Shown: positions 25,396-35,154 of the stretch, piece by piece
Layout of the letters: each line of letters starts with the position of its first letter
How positions within the stretch are numbered: the stretch's first letter is position 1
NCBI RefSeq assembly: GCF_018343515.1
Contig: NZ_JAGYPD010000003.1
Location: forward strand, 264,116 to 328,115
Length of the DNA: 64,000 nt
Direction of reading: 5' to 3'
Source of the DNA: Bacillus sp. FJAT-50079
GTDB taxonomy: Bacteria > Bacillota > Bacilli > Bacillales > Bacillaceae_C
The notes under the pieces: generated by a model
Seen by the model: only the letters and a program-made list of their open reading frames with translations
What the model was told of the DNA's origin: nothing
Databases searched by the model: none
Program-made: the position numbers and the translations under genes

Positions 25396-26735
25396 GTTTT
25401 GATTTAGTTGTTGATAACGGAATTATCATTACAATGGAGCCTAATTCTACACCGTTCATCGGTTCGCTTGGAATTTCAAATGGGAAAATTGAAGTGGTGA
25501 AGAAAGGAAAAATCCATCCGAGTGAAGGGAAGGAGTATTTTGATGCAACAGGTAAAATGATATGTCCTGGATTAATCAACGGGCACTGCCACGGTGATAT
25601 GACGGTAGCAAGAGGAATTGCCGATGATTTAACGCTTCTTGAGCAAAATGAAAGATTTGCACCTTACAATTTTCTTTATGATTTATTAAGTGATCGTGAC
25701 CGTTATTATTCCAGACAACTTACTTACATTGAAGCATTAAAATCTGGAACAACTTTTATGATGGAAAATATGTATTGGAGCCTTGGAATCGATTCGGTTA
25801 CTGCGATGGCACAAACAGGAATTAAGGGGGCGCTAGCAGAGGATGTAAGACCAGACTTTATGAAGCCATATCAATTAATCACGGATGAACAACTTCTAAA
25901 ATTCCAACAGGAATGTGAGAAAAATGGACTTATTCCAGTGTTGGGAAGTATATCGGAAGAGGATTTTGATGAGGGGTTATTAGAGAAAATATTTTCAATG
26001 GCATCGGAAAAGAATATTTTAGTCACTCAACATCTTGCTGAAACGACATGGCGGGTAAATAAATGTAAAGAGACATTTGATAAAACGCCAGTTGCATTTC
26101 TGTATGAAAGGGGCATTTTATCCGAAAAGTTGATCGGGTCGCACGCCATTTATATTGATAATTATGAAATTGATTTTATGAAGGAAGCAGGGGTTAAAGT
26201 TGTTAATACTCCTCTTTGCGAAATGAAAATCGCTGACGGAATCGCACCGATTCCCGAATTTTTAACAGCCGGTGTTGTGACTGCACTCGGAACCGATGGA
26301 GCGTTATGGAATAACAGCAATGACATGTTCCGTGAAATAAAAGGGATTGTATTATTGCATACAATTAATAAAGGAATCAGAACACTCCAGGCGAGACAGG
26401 CACTAGAAATGGCGACGATTAATGGTGCAAAGGTTTTCGGAATGGAAGAGAGATTGGGGACGATTTCACCAGGAAAAGATGCCGACTTTATTGTTATTAA
26501 CACTTCCGAACCACATTTACGACCATTAAGAATGAATGCTCATAATAATGTGTTATCTTTACTTGCATTTAATGTTACGGGAAGAGATGTCGAGAGTGTT
26601 TTTATTAATGGTGAAGCGATTGTTCGTGACCGAAAAGTATTAACGGTGAATGAGGCAGACATTATTGGAGAGGTTCAAGCAACAAGTGAAAGAATTGCAG
26701 CTGCTATTCCTGAGGATGCATTTAACGGTAAATAA
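25392..26735 (+). CDS. Amidohydrolase, nucleoside/SAH deaminase-like
   Basis: The protein is 447 aa and its start overlaps the upstream stop (ATGA). It has the composite beta-domain plus TIM-barrel pattern: LINGHCHGDMTVARG (the HxH metal motif), VTQHLAETTW (His and substrate Glu region), LIGSHAIYI, and LGTDGALWNNSNDMF (Asp). It ends with GTISPGKDADFIVI. This is the layout of the MtaD/SAH-deaminase and TrzN group, which removes amino groups from purine-like rings. With a nucleoside importer and phosphorylase beside it, deamination of a nucleoside is the likely role. Confidence 0.82.
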   Translation: MSFDLVVDNGIIITMEPNSTPFIGSLGISNGKIEVVKKGKIHPSEGKEYFDATGKMICPGLINGHCHGDMTVARGIADDLTLLEQNERFAPYNFLYDLLSDRDRYYSRQLTYIEALKSGTTFMMENMYWSLGIDSVTAMAQTGIKGALAEDVRPDFMKPYQLITDEQLLKFQQECEKNGLIPVLGSISEEDFDEGLLEKIFSMASEKNILVTQHLAETTWRVNKCKETFDKTPVAFLYERGILSEKLIGSHAIYIDNYEIDFMKEAGVKVVNTPLCEMKIADGIAPIPEFLTAGVVTALGTDGALWNNSNDMFREIKGIVLLHTINKGIRTLQARQALEMATINGAKVFGMEERLGTISPGKDADFIVINTSEPHLRPLRMNAHNNVLSLLAFNVTGRDVESVFINGEAIVRDRKVLTVNEADIIGEVQATSERIAAAIPEDAFNGK

Positions 26736-26746
26736 AGGAGGAGACT

Positions 26747-27700
26747 ATGAGGCAGATTGAATTATCTAAAACAGGAGAGAAAGTGAGCGGGATGGCTCTC
26801 GGAACGATGTATTTCAACACGACTACTGATGCTAAAACGTCCATGGAAATAATGGATTGCTATATAGACTATGGCGGGAATTTTATCGATACAGCTAATA
26901 TGTATGTATCATGGTTAGATGGCTTCGAAGGTGGTGAATCAGAAGAGTTAATAGGAAAGTGGATGTCCCAAAGGAAAAATAGGAACGAATTATTTATATC
27001 TACCAAGGTGGGACTTGGTATGAAGGATGTCCCTTCCGGATTACAAAAAGATTTGATATTAAGGGAATGTGAAAAAAGTTTAAGAAGATTAAAAATTGAT
27101 ACGATTGATCTTTATTTTGTTCATCGAGAAGATTTACATACACCAATGGAGGAAACATTAGAAGCGCTGGACATCTTACAAAGACAAGGGAAAATAAGGC
27201 ATGTTGGTATAAGTAATCATCGGAGCTACCGGGTTGCGGAAGCAAAACAAATAAGTGAACAAAAAGGTTATCCTGAATTTACCTTCGCGCAATATCGGTA
27301 TACTTATTTGCGTCCAAAATTAGGAACGCCCTTCGATGGTCCTGATGATACGAGAATGCACGCGACAGAAGATTTACTTGATTATGTACACGAAAATAAT
27401 ATGACCTTCATGTGTTATCAAACATTATTAAGTGGGGCATATTCACGAATGGATAAACAGATTCCAACTGAATATATTGGTCCTGATTCTGATGAAAGAA
27501 TGAAGGTTTTAAGGGCGGTAACAGAAGAAACAGGAGCTAGCATTAATCAAGTTGTACTTGCATGGGCAATGCAAAACAAAATGCGAGCGCTACCACTTAT
27601 TTCGGCAAATAGTAGAGCGCATATTATCGAAAATATGAATGCTTGCGATGTCAACTTAAGTAAGGAACAAATAAAGCGTCTTGACGAGGCGGGTATTTAA
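26747..27700 (+). CDS. Aldo/keto reductase
   Basis: The protein is 317 aa with a TIM-barrel pattern: GMALGTMYF, NFIDTANMY (Asp and Tyr of the catalytic tetrad), FISTKVGLG (Lys), TIDLYFVHREDLHTPMEET (His region), KIRHVGISNH, then INQVVLAWAM and LPLISANSRAHIIENM binding NADPH. It reduces aldehydes or oxidises sugar alcohols. It is the third gene of the operon. The substrate may be an aldehyde from the aldolase encoded downstream. Confidence 0.9.
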   Translation: MRQIELSKTGEKVSGMALGTMYFNTTTDAKTSMEIMDCYIDYGGNFIDTANMYVSWLDGFEGGESEELIGKWMSQRKNRNELFISTKVGLGMKDVPSGLQKDLILRECEKSLRRLKIDTIDLYFVHREDLHTPMEETLEALDILQRQGKIRHVGISNHRSYRVAEAKQISEQKGYPEFTFAQYRYTYLRPKLGTPFDGPDDTRMHATEDLLDYVHENNMTFMCYQTLLSGAYSRMDKQIPTEYIGPDSDERMKVLRAVTEETGASINQVVLAWAMQNKMRALPLISANSRAHIIENMNACDVNLSKEQIKRLDEAGI

Positions 27701-27714
27701 AGGAGAAAGATAAA

Positions 27715-28146
27715 ATGGCGGATTTAAACATGTTGACCAAGTTAAATGATATTTGTTTTTATGTTCCGGATCTTGAAGAGGCTGTTCAATTTTATACAGA
27801 AAAAATGGGATTTGAGATTAGGAGAAGGCAGCCAGGATATGTTGAGTTTCTTTTTCAAGGAACGAGCCTTTCATTATGGCAAGTTGATGGCGTATATCAT
27901 GCAGTAAAAAAAGAACATCTCGGTGCTATTGGACATCACTTTATGATGGCGATCAATGTCCCAACAATAAAAGATGTTGATGAATTGCATGAAGAATTAA
28001 TAGGAAGAGGAGTTGAATGCATTGCACCGCCTAAAACATTTCCATTTGGAGCAAGGGCGGTATATTTCAAGGATATTATCGGGAATATATGGGAAGTATT
28101 TGCGTGGGTTGAGGGAAATGGGCCGGGAATACTAATTGAACGCTAA
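27715..28146 (+). CDS. VOC (glyoxalase/bleomycin-resistance fold) protein
   Basis: The protein is 143 aa with the paired beta-alpha-beta-beta-beta units of the VOC superfamily: KLNDICFYVPDLEEAVQFYT, GYVEFLFQGTSLSLWQ, HHFMMAINV and ARAVYFKDIIGNIWEVFAWV. The ending places a metal-ligand Glu in the usual spot. VOC enzymes include isomerases, epimerases and dioxygenases. Its place in the operon suggests one ring-opening or isomerisation step, or detoxification; I cannot tell which. Confidence 0.85.
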   Translation: MADLNMLTKLNDICFYVPDLEEAVQFYTEKMGFEIRRRQPGYVEFLFQGTSLSLWQVDGVYHAVKKEHLGAIGHHFMMAINVPTIKDVDELHEELIGRGVECIAPPKTFPFGARAVYFKDIIGNIWEVFAWVEGNGPGILIER

Positions 28147-28176
28147 TTAAATTATTTAATAGATGGAGGGAAAAAG

Positions 28177-29277
28177 ATGAAAAGAGGCAAACGACTGTTT
28201 CTTCCTATGATTCTTGTAATCTTATTATTGATTTCTGCCGGGTGTGGTAATAAAACCAATAATAGTGGCACTAAAGCTTCTAATACTAGTGAATCAGATA
28301 ATGAAAATCCAAAAGTAGCCCTTGTTGTGAATCAACGTTTTGGCGATAAAGGACCAACCGATGATATGGGGATAGGTGCGGATAAGGCGGCCGAAGATTT
28401 TGGGATTGACATAAAAAAATTGGAGTCTGATAATCCAGCTGCTCATGAAGAGGATCTTCGTGCGATGGCTAGGGAAGGCTATGATCTCATTATTACATCG
28501 TTTCCTCCAATGAGTGAAGCTACGAAGGTCGTAGCGGAAGAATATCCAGATACAAACTTTGCAGCGATATTCCAATTTATCAATGTTGATGGTGAAAAAT
28601 ATGATAATGTCTGGGATACGGAATTTCATGGTGAAACCGCATTTTATATGCTCGGTGCATTAGCATCCCAGCTTTCAGAGACAAAAAAAGTCGGAATTAT
28701 TATTGGAGATGAAGAACCAACACCGAACGCTGAAGGGAATGGATTTATGAGAGGAGTTAAAGATAGCTGCTCCGAATGTTCAGTTGAGTTTGCTTATGTA
28801 GGTAGTTATGAAGATCCCGCAAAGGCGAAGGAAATAGCCGCGGCAATGATCAATAAAGGCGTTGACGTTATTCAAGCTAATGCTGGAAAAAGCCAACTAG
28901 GTATTATCGAGGCAGCTAAAGAGGCTGGAATACTCGTTAGTGGGGATGTGGCAGATAATTATGAAATGTATAAAGACGGTTTCTATGGGTATGCAGGGAT
29001 TAGTTTTGGTCAAAACGTATATGAAGCGGTGAACCTGCTAATTGATGGGAAATTTCCTGCCGGCGAACATGGAATTATGGATATTACAAATAATGGATAT
29101 TATTTACCGCATGATGCTTTTGAGCGCTTTGCAAATGAAAGTACTGGTCATACAGAAAAAATGAAGGAAGCAATTACTTTAGTAAAGGATTTAGAAGCAA
29201 AAATGAAATCAGGTGAAATTTCCGTAGAGTTTGACACACAAACACCGAATTGGAAGCGTATACAAGGAAGCAATTAA
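28177..29277 (+). CDS. BMP-family nucleoside-binding lipoprotein of an ABC importer
   Basis: The protein is 366 aa. The signal peptide ends in lipobox SAGC with lipidated Cys23, followed by an Asn/Ser-rich linker. The mature domain has the BMP/PnrA pattern: VALVVNQRFGDKGPTDDMG, YDLIITSFPPMSEATKVVAE, EFHGETAFYMLGALASQLSE, and KVGIIIGDEEPTPNAEGNGF followed by RGV. BMP proteins bind purine or pyrimidine nucleosides. It works with the ATPase and two permeases encoded after the phosphorylase. Confidence 0.9.
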   Translation: MKRGKRLFLPMILVILLLISAGCGNKTNNSGTKASNTSESDNENPKVALVVNQRFGDKGPTDDMGIGADKAAEDFGIDIKKLESDNPAAHEEDLRAMAREGYDLIITSFPPMSEATKVVAEEYPDTNFAAIFQFINVDGEKYDNVWDTEFHGETAFYMLGALASQLSETKKVGIIIGDEEPTPNAEGNGFMRGVKDSCSECSVEFAYVGSYEDPAKAKEIAAAMINKGVDVIQANAGKSQLGIIEAAKEAGILVSGDVADNYEMYKDGFYGYAGISFGQNVYEAVNLLIDGKFPAGEHGIMDITNNGYYLPHDAFERFANESTGHTEKMKEAITLVKDLEAKMKSGEISVEFDTQTPNWKRIQGSN

Positions 29278-29295
29278 AAAAAGGGAGAGATAAAA

Positions 29296-30102
29296 ATGAC
29301 GACAATTAATAAAGCAAGTGCGCCAACAGAAGGAGAAGCAGTATACCATATTCGACTCAAAGAGGGAGATGTTCCAGGCTATGTCCTATTACCAGGGGCA
29401 CCAGAACGAACGTTAAAAATTGCAGAACAATGGGATGATCATGTCGAGGTTGCTAATTATCGAGAATATAAAACCGTACGAGGGACTTATGAAGGGGTTC
29501 CGATTGCGGCTACTTCAACGGGTATCGGATGTCCAAGTGCTGAAATTGCCATTCATGAATTAAATACACTTGGTGCCCACACATGTATTAGGGTAGGGAC
29601 TACTGGTTGTATCGTGGCTGATTTTGACTTGGGTGATTTGATTATACCAGTAGCAGCTGTAAGAAAAGATGGTACTTCTAATCTTTATGTTGAGCCAGAA
29701 TTTCCCGCGTTCGCAAATCCAGAGGTTGTGTCGGCATTAGCAGAAGCATGCGAAAGACTAGGATATAAATATGGTTATGGCTTGGTATATACAGCGGGAT
29801 CATTTTATTTAGGACAAGGTAGACCTCTTTCTGAAGATGGATATTGGCCATCATGGGCAGATGATATTATTCCAGATTTACAAGCATCAAACGTGACGAA
29901 TATTGATATGGATACAGCCGGTCAGTATGTTGTTGGTTATTTACATAATATGCGAATGGGAGCCGTGCTATCTGTTATATCTAATCGCGTACTTGATCGT
30001 TGGGGAGACAATGGCGGGGAGGAAAAGGCATGTCGGGCAGCTTCGGAGGCAGTAAAAATTTTAATGGAGCGAGATGAGAAAAAAAAGCAAAGGAATGGTT
30101 AA
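29296..30102 (+). CDS. Nucleoside phosphorylase (uridine-phosphorylase type, PNP_UDP_1)
   Basis: The protein is 268 aa. It has the hexameric NP-I pattern: GYVLLPGAPERTLKIAEQWD (phosphate Arg), GVPIAATSTGIGCPSAEIAI, IRVGTTGCI, and NVTNIDMDTAGQYV near residue 200, with LSVISNRVLDRWGD after it. The ribose-binding ME(S)E motif is here replaced by IDMDT, unlike E. coli Udp. It splits nucleosides with phosphate to base and sugar 1-phosphate. It lies inside the nucleoside importer gene set, so import and phosphorolysis are linked. Its stop overlaps the ATPase start. Confidence 0.88.
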   Translation: MTTINKASAPTEGEAVYHIRLKEGDVPGYVLLPGAPERTLKIAEQWDDHVEVANYREYKTVRGTYEGVPIAATSTGIGCPSAEIAIHELNTLGAHTCIRVGTTGCIVADFDLGDLIIPVAAVRKDGTSNLYVEPEFPAFANPEVVSALAEACERLGYKYGYGLVYTAGSFYLGQGRPLSEDGYWPSWADDIIPDLQASNVTNIDMDTAGQYVVGYLHNMRMGAVLSVISNRVLDRWGDNGGEEKACRAASEAVKILMERDEKKKQRNG

Positions 30103-31640
30103 TGATGGCAAATGCAGTCGAGATGCTCAATATCACTAAACAATTCCCAGGAGTTTTAGCAAATGACAATGTAAGCTTAATTGTCAAAGAACAAGAGATT
30201 CATGGATTTTTGGGCGAAAACGGGGCCGGAAAGTCTACACTAATGAATATTCTATACGGACTACAAAAGCCTGATTCCGGAAAAATTCTTCTTTACGGAA
30301 AAGAAGTAAGTATTGATTCACCTCTTAGTGCACTTTCTATGGGGATAGGGATGGTCCACCAGCATTTTATGCTGGTGCCTTCCCTCACAGTCTTGGAAAA
30401 TATTATTCTCGGAAGTGCTCCCAAAAAAAATCTTCTCATTGATAAAGCTATTGCGATCAAAAAAATTAAAACTATTATCGAGAAGTATAACCTCCATGTT
30501 GATTTAGACGCTAAAGTATATCAACTTTCGGTAGGACAACGGCAGAGAATTGAAATTATTAAAGCTTTATATCGCGGAGCTAAATTATTAATTTTAGATG
30601 AACCGACAGCTGTGTTAACACCTCCAGAAATTAAAGATCTATTAATAATTCTTGAAAACCTTCGCAAGCAAGGATGCTCAATCATACTAATTACTCATAA
30701 ATTAAAGGAAGTTCTCTCTATTACATCAAGGATTACCGTTATGCGAAAAGGGATCGTCACTGGAGTCGTTAATACTTCAGAAACGAATGAAAATGAGCTA
30801 ACTAAACTCCTTGTAGGAAGAGAAGTAGATTTAAAGTTAAGTCGCTTGCCGTATAAACCTGGGGAGGAAGTGTTTCGCGTAGAAGACTTACATGTCTTAA
30901 ATGAACGTGGACTTCCTGCGGTAAAGGGTGTCAGTTTTGGCTTGAATAATGGAGAAATTATTGGAATTGCTGGTGTAGAAGGAAATGGACAAACGGAACT
31001 TATCGAGGCAATTGCCGGGATGTTACCTAGTCAAAAAGGTAAGGTAATGTTTAAAGGAAAGAGCATTGAACGTTTAAGTATTCGGGAACGAAGAAATATG
31101 GGACTAGGACATGTGCATGAAGATAGGTTAAAAGTAGGCGGGGCGCCCACTTGTTCAATTGAAGATAACTTAATATTAAACAAATATAATAGGCGGCCAT
31201 TTTCTCGATTTGGCATACTAAGCAAAAAAAGGATCGAACAGTTTGCTACCGATTTAGCTAGAAGATTCTCAGTTAAGGTACCTGATGTGAAATATGAACT
31301 GGGAACTTTATCTGGGGGGAACATTCAGAAGGTAATTATCGCACGGGAAATGGAGTCAGATCCCGATGTATTGATTGCTTCTCAGCCTACCCGTGGTGTG
31401 GATATTGGAGCAATAGAGTATATCCACCGGCAATTGCTCGATTTACGAGATAAAGGAAAGTCAATCATTCTCGTTTCGGCTGAGTTGGACGAAATAATGT
31501 CACTTTCAGATCGAATAATCGTTATGTATGAAGGTAAGATTTCAGGTGTCTTCGAAGCCGGAGCTGCAACGGAAACAGATATTGGTTTATACATGACCGG
31601 AGGGGCTGTTGAAACGACACTGGATAGGAGTGTAATATGA
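30102..31640 (+). CDS. Nucleoside ABC transporter, duplicated ATP-binding protein (NupO/YufO-like)
   Basis: The protein is 512 aa with two ABC domains. The first has GENGAGKST, LSVGQRQRIEI and ILDEPTAVLTP. The second has a weak Walker A (GVEGNGQTE), LSGGNIQKVIIARE and SQPTRGVDIG. This is the same arrangement as the RbsA-like ATPase of BMP-type nucleoside importers. It starts on the stop of the phosphorylase gene (TAATG). Confidence 0.92.
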   Translation: MMANAVEMLNITKQFPGVLANDNVSLIVKEQEIHGFLGENGAGKSTLMNILYGLQKPDSGKILLYGKEVSIDSPLSALSMGIGMVHQHFMLVPSLTVLENIILGSAPKKNLLIDKAIAIKKIKTIIEKYNLHVDLDAKVYQLSVGQRQRIEIIKALYRGAKLLILDEPTAVLTPPEIKDLLIILENLRKQGCSIILITHKLKEVLSITSRITVMRKGIVTGVVNTSETNENELTKLLVGREVDLKLSRLPYKPGEEVFRVEDLHVLNERGLPAVKGVSFGLNNGEIIGIAGVEGNGQTELIEAIAGMLPSQKGKVMFKGKSIERLSIRERRNMGLGHVHEDRLKVGGAPTCSIEDNLILNKYNRRPFSRFGILSKKRIEQFATDLARRFSVKVPDVKYELGTLSGGNIQKVIIAREMESDPDVLIASQPTRGVDIGAIEYIHRQLLDLRDKGKSIILVSAELDEIMSLSDRIIVMYEGKISGVFEAGAATETDIGLYMTGGAVETTLDRSVI

Positions 31641-32743
31641 GCAATCACCATTTACAACATATGTTAAAAAGTACAGCTCGTTCCCTTTTAAAGCAAATAA
31701 TGATTATAACGATAGCACTCTGTTTATCTTCAATCTTTTTAGCTATATCGGGATATGATGTTTTTGCTGTTGGCAAGGGGCTTATACGGGGAATTACGAT
31801 GGACTTTGGAGGAACCATTCGCTGGACAATCCCTCTCATACTTACCGGACTTGCGGTATGTGTTGCATTTAGAACCCAGGTGTTTAATCTCGGCGTTGAT
31901 GGACAACTTTATCTCGGTGCAATCGCAGCCACTTTTATTGGTCTTAAATTTAGCCATCTGCCCTCAATAGTGGGGATTCCTTTAGCTATTTTTGCTGCTG
32001 GGATTGCGGGAGCATTATTCGCTTGGATACCAGGTAAACTTAAAGTTCTTTGGGGGACAAACGAGGTAGTTTCAACCTTACTCCTTAATTTTGTCGCAAT
32101 CTATTTAACAGATTATCTAGTATTGGGGCCGATGCGCGGTTCAGGTTCCACAGGAAATTCAGCGTCTAGTGATATTTTACCCGAATCTTTTTGGCTTCCG
32201 AGAATAGAGGCGCTAGCGCCATCTGCCGCAAATTATGGATTATATATAGGGATTATATTGGCTGTGGTATTCGTTTTTATTCTATATAGAACGAAAAGTG
32301 GATTTGAAATGAAGATCGTTGGGTCTAACCCGTTTTTGGCTAACTATAGTGGAATCAATTCAAAAAAGGTGATTATTACTGTTATGCTAATGAGCGGTGC
32401 AATCGGCGGACTTGCCGGAGCAGTTGAAGTAATGGGGGTGCATCATCGTCTCCCGGGTGGATTTAATTCTGGCTTGGGATTTGATGGGATTGTCGTTTCT
32501 CTCCTTGCGAGCAATAATCCGATTGGTGTATTATTTTCAGCGTTTTTTTTCGGTGCGATTAGAAATGGAGCATTGAATATGGGACGGGTAACAGATATAC
32601 CATCATCTGTAATTGATATTGTTCAGGCGATTATTATTCTTACAGTAAGTGCTCAATTTGTCTTCCCTTATATTAAAAAATTTTATAAGCCGTTTAAATG
32701 GCAAATGAAACGAGGAGTACAAGATGGGAAACATACTATTTAA
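31637..32743 (+). CDS. Nucleoside ABC transporter permease (NupP/YufP-like)
   Basis: The protein is 368 aa with about nine hydrophobic segments. The family-typical loop is VFNLGVDGQLYLGAIAATFI, then KVLWGTNEVVSTLLLNFVAI, and late VEVMGVHHRLPGG. Overlaps with the genes on both sides (ATGA, then 20 bases) point to translational coupling. Confidence 0.9.
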   Translation: MSNHHLQHMLKSTARSLLKQIMIITIALCLSSIFLAISGYDVFAVGKGLIRGITMDFGGTIRWTIPLILTGLAVCVAFRTQVFNLGVDGQLYLGAIAATFIGLKFSHLPSIVGIPLAIFAAGIAGALFAWIPGKLKVLWGTNEVVSTLLLNFVAIYLTDYLVLGPMRGSGSTGNSASSDILPESFWLPRIEALAPSAANYGLYIGIILAVVFVFILYRTKSGFEMKIVGSNPFLANYSGINSKKVIITVMLMSGAIGGLAGAVEVMGVHHRLPGGFNSGLGFDGIVVSLLASNNPIGVLFSAFFFGAIRNGALNMGRVTDIPSSVIDIVQAIIILTVSAQFVFPYIKKFYKPFKWQMKRGVQDGKHTI

Positions 32744-33647
32744 TGCAGATATTCTCGCGGCGACATTCAGAATTGCGACTCCAATTTTATTAGCCGCATT
32801 GGGTGGGATATTATGCCAACGGGCGGGTGTCTTTAATATTGGTTTAGAAGGAATGATGCTTGTTGGATCATTTTCAGGGATAGCCGCAATTCAGTTTGCT
32901 GGTGGAAGCATGTGGGCTGGGTTAGTTGGTGCGATGATAGCCGGTCTTTTTATAAGTTTGATTTTCGCGATCGTCATCATCAACTTTAAGGCAGATCATA
33001 TCATCGCAAGTATAGGTATTAATCTGTTGAGCTTGGGACTTACAACCTTTTTATTAAAAACCCTTTTTGGAGCTTCGGGCTCTTTCCGGCCAGAAGTGAT
33101 GAATAAAATGTCAGTGATTAAAATTCCATTGATAAAGGATATTCCTATTATAGGACCAGCCATTGGAATCCAACATCCGATAACTTATTTTGCATTAATT
33201 ATGGTTGCAATCACGGCGATTATTCTATTCCGGACTTCGTTTGGTCTTTCCATACGTAGTGTTGGTGAAATGCCAGAGGCTGCTAGAACGGCAGGAATCA
33301 AACCAGAGCTTGTTAAGTTTATTGTGATTTTATGGTCTGGTGCTTTATGTGGTCTTGCAGGTGCGCATTTATCAATAAGCATTGTATCTGAATTTAGTGC
33401 AAATATGGTGCAAGGCCGAGGCTTTACAGCTTTTACCGCTGTTATTTTCGGAGGAGCACATCCAATATTAACGTGGCTCGTTACATTGCTGTTTGGCTTT
33501 GCTGATGCATTAGGGATAAGAATTGAACTTGAAGGAATCGGATTATCTCCATCCATATTAAAAATGTATCCGTATATTCTTGCGATTATCGTCTTGACGA
33601 TTAGCGCAGCAATTCAGAAGAAAAGACGAAATGGAGTGAAATTTTAA
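32724..33647 (+). CDS. Nucleoside ABC transporter permease (NupQ/YufQ-like)
   Basis: The protein is 307 aa and hydrophobic throughout. It has GGILCQRAGVFNIGLEGMML, ADHIIASIGINLLSLGLTTF, and GLAGAHLSISIVSEFSANMV followed by GRGF. It pairs with the upstream permease to form the channel. Confidence 0.9.
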   Translation: MGNILFNADILAATFRIATPILLAALGGILCQRAGVFNIGLEGMMLVGSFSGIAAIQFAGGSMWAGLVGAMIAGLFISLIFAIVIINFKADHIIASIGINLLSLGLTTFLLKTLFGASGSFRPEVMNKMSVIKIPLIKDIPIIGPAIGIQHPITYFALIMVAITAIILFRTSFGLSIRSVGEMPEAARTAGIKPELVKFIVILWSGALCGLAGAHLSISIVSEFSANMVQGRGFTAFTAVIFGGAHPILTWLVTLLFGFADALGIRIELEGIGLSPSILKMYPYILAIIVLTISAAIQKKRRNGVKF

Positions 33648-35119
33648 TGGGAACTTTCACAGAAAATAAAGAAGAAAAAATGATTCAAGAAAGAATACTA
33701 ATTGGCGGAGAATGGACTCATTCGAGCGATGGAATGACATTTGATGTGTTGAACCCAGCAACGGGAGAAAAAATTGCAACCGTGCCAAAGTCTACGGCGA
33801 GGGATGTCGAACGGGCAGTAGCGGCTGCAGATGACGCCTTCAAATCATGGTCAGCTTTAACACCTTTTCAAAGAGGTGAAATCCTTAGGAAAGCAAGCTT
33901 AAATGTGCTGAAAAATGCTGAAGATATTGCAAGGTTAATGTCCAAAGAACAAGGGAAATCATTTCAAGAAGCTTTTGGAGAAGTTAAAAAAGGAGCGGAA
34001 ATTTTGCGCTATTATGCTGAAGAGGGTGAACGCATATATGGGCGAATTATTCCAAATGCAGAGGAAAATATGGAAAGTCGGGTCATTTATCAACCAATCG
34101 GGGTTGCAGCAGCCATTTCACCATGGAATTATCCAATCGAGCTACTTGCATGGAAAGTTGGCGCAGCATTAGCCTCCGGATGTACAATTGTTTGTAAGCT
34201 ACCTTCGGAAACTCCTTTATCACCAAGCGCCTTTGTCAAATGTATGATTGATGCAGGGGTGTATCCGGGTGTGATTAACACCTTGACAGGTTCAGGCTCG
34301 GCGATTGGTCCAATACTATTAAATAACCCATTGGTGAAAAAAGTTGCTTTTACTGGATCTACTGAAGTTGGGAAGAATGTATTAATGGAATCAGCCAAAA
34401 CATTAAAGAAAGCTTCATTAGAACTTGGTGGCAGCTTACCAATGATTGTTTGTGCCGACAGTGATTTAGAAGAGGCTGTAAAGGGAGCAGTACGCAGATC
34501 CTTTAGAAATATGGGGCAAATTTGTATAGCGATAAACAGAATTTATGTAGATCGAAGCATATATAGCCAATTTATTGAGAGATTTGCTGCGGAAACGAAA
34601 AAGCTGAAGATCAATGACGGGGTCTCAGAAGAATATGATCTTGGTCCAATGTGTACACAAAAAGGGTTACAAACCACGATTAAACATGTAGAAGATGCTG
34701 TAAACAAAGGGGCGAAAATTGTAGCTGGAGGAAAACGTCCCGAAGGTGAGATGTATAAAAAGGGTCATTTTTATTGCCCTACTGTGATTAGTGATGTAAA
34801 TCATGACATGCTTATTATGCAAGAAGAAACTTTCGGTCCGGCAGTGGGAGTCATGCCATATGATACGATCGAAGAAGCAATTACTTTAGCAAATGATACC
34901 TCATATGGACTCGCTGCGATTGTTTATACGAATAACTTACGTTTATCTGATAAACTATCAAAAGAAATTAATGCTGGCAATGTTGCAATTAATAATGTTG
35001 ACGCCGGGGTCATTAATGCTCCTTATGGAGGATGGTCTGATAGTGGCTTTGGTCATGAGCACGGACCTGAAGGATTATATGAATATCTTCAAATTAAGCA
35101 TATAAGAATGAGGATGTGA
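33647..35119 (+). CDS. NAD(P)-dependent aldehyde dehydrogenase
   Basis: The protein is 490 aa with all ALDH motifs: SPWNYPIELLAWKVGAALAS (Asn), KLPSETPLSP, FTGSTEVGKNVL, LELGGSLPMIV (base Glu), FRNMGQICIAINRIYV (nucleophile Cys293) and EETFGPAVGVMPYD. GGSLP in place of the common GGNAP is a small oddity. The closest class by eye is succinate-semialdehyde/glycolaldehyde dehydrogenase. In this operon it probably oxidises the aldehyde freed by an aldolase. It starts on the permease stop codon. Confidence 0.92.
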   Translation: MGTFTENKEEKMIQERILIGGEWTHSSDGMTFDVLNPATGEKIATVPKSTARDVERAVAAADDAFKSWSALTPFQRGEILRKASLNVLKNAEDIARLMSKEQGKSFQEAFGEVKKGAEILRYYAEEGERIYGRIIPNAEENMESRVIYQPIGVAAAISPWNYPIELLAWKVGAALASGCTIVCKLPSETPLSPSAFVKCMIDAGVYPGVINTLTGSGSAIGPILLNNPLVKKVAFTGSTEVGKNVLMESAKTLKKASLELGGSLPMIVCADSDLEEAVKGAVRRSFRNMGQICIAINRIYVDRSIYSQFIERFAAETKKLKINDGVSEEYDLGPMCTQKGLQTTIKHVEDAVNKGAKIVAGGKRPEGEMYKKGHFYCPTVISDVNHDMLIMQEETFGPAVGVMPYDTIEEAITLANDTSYGLAAIVYTNNLRLSDKLSKEINAGNVAINNVDAGVINAPYGGWSDSGFGHEHGPEGLYEYLQIKHIRMRM

Positions 35120-35154
35120 TCAATGTGCATGGATTAATGGAAAGAGGGAGTTCT

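Noticed and set aside
33185-33556. Minus-strand frame of 123 codons
   Set aside because: It is antisense to the nucleoside permease; the Pro/Ser-rich product is typical of the shadow of a membrane protein gene.
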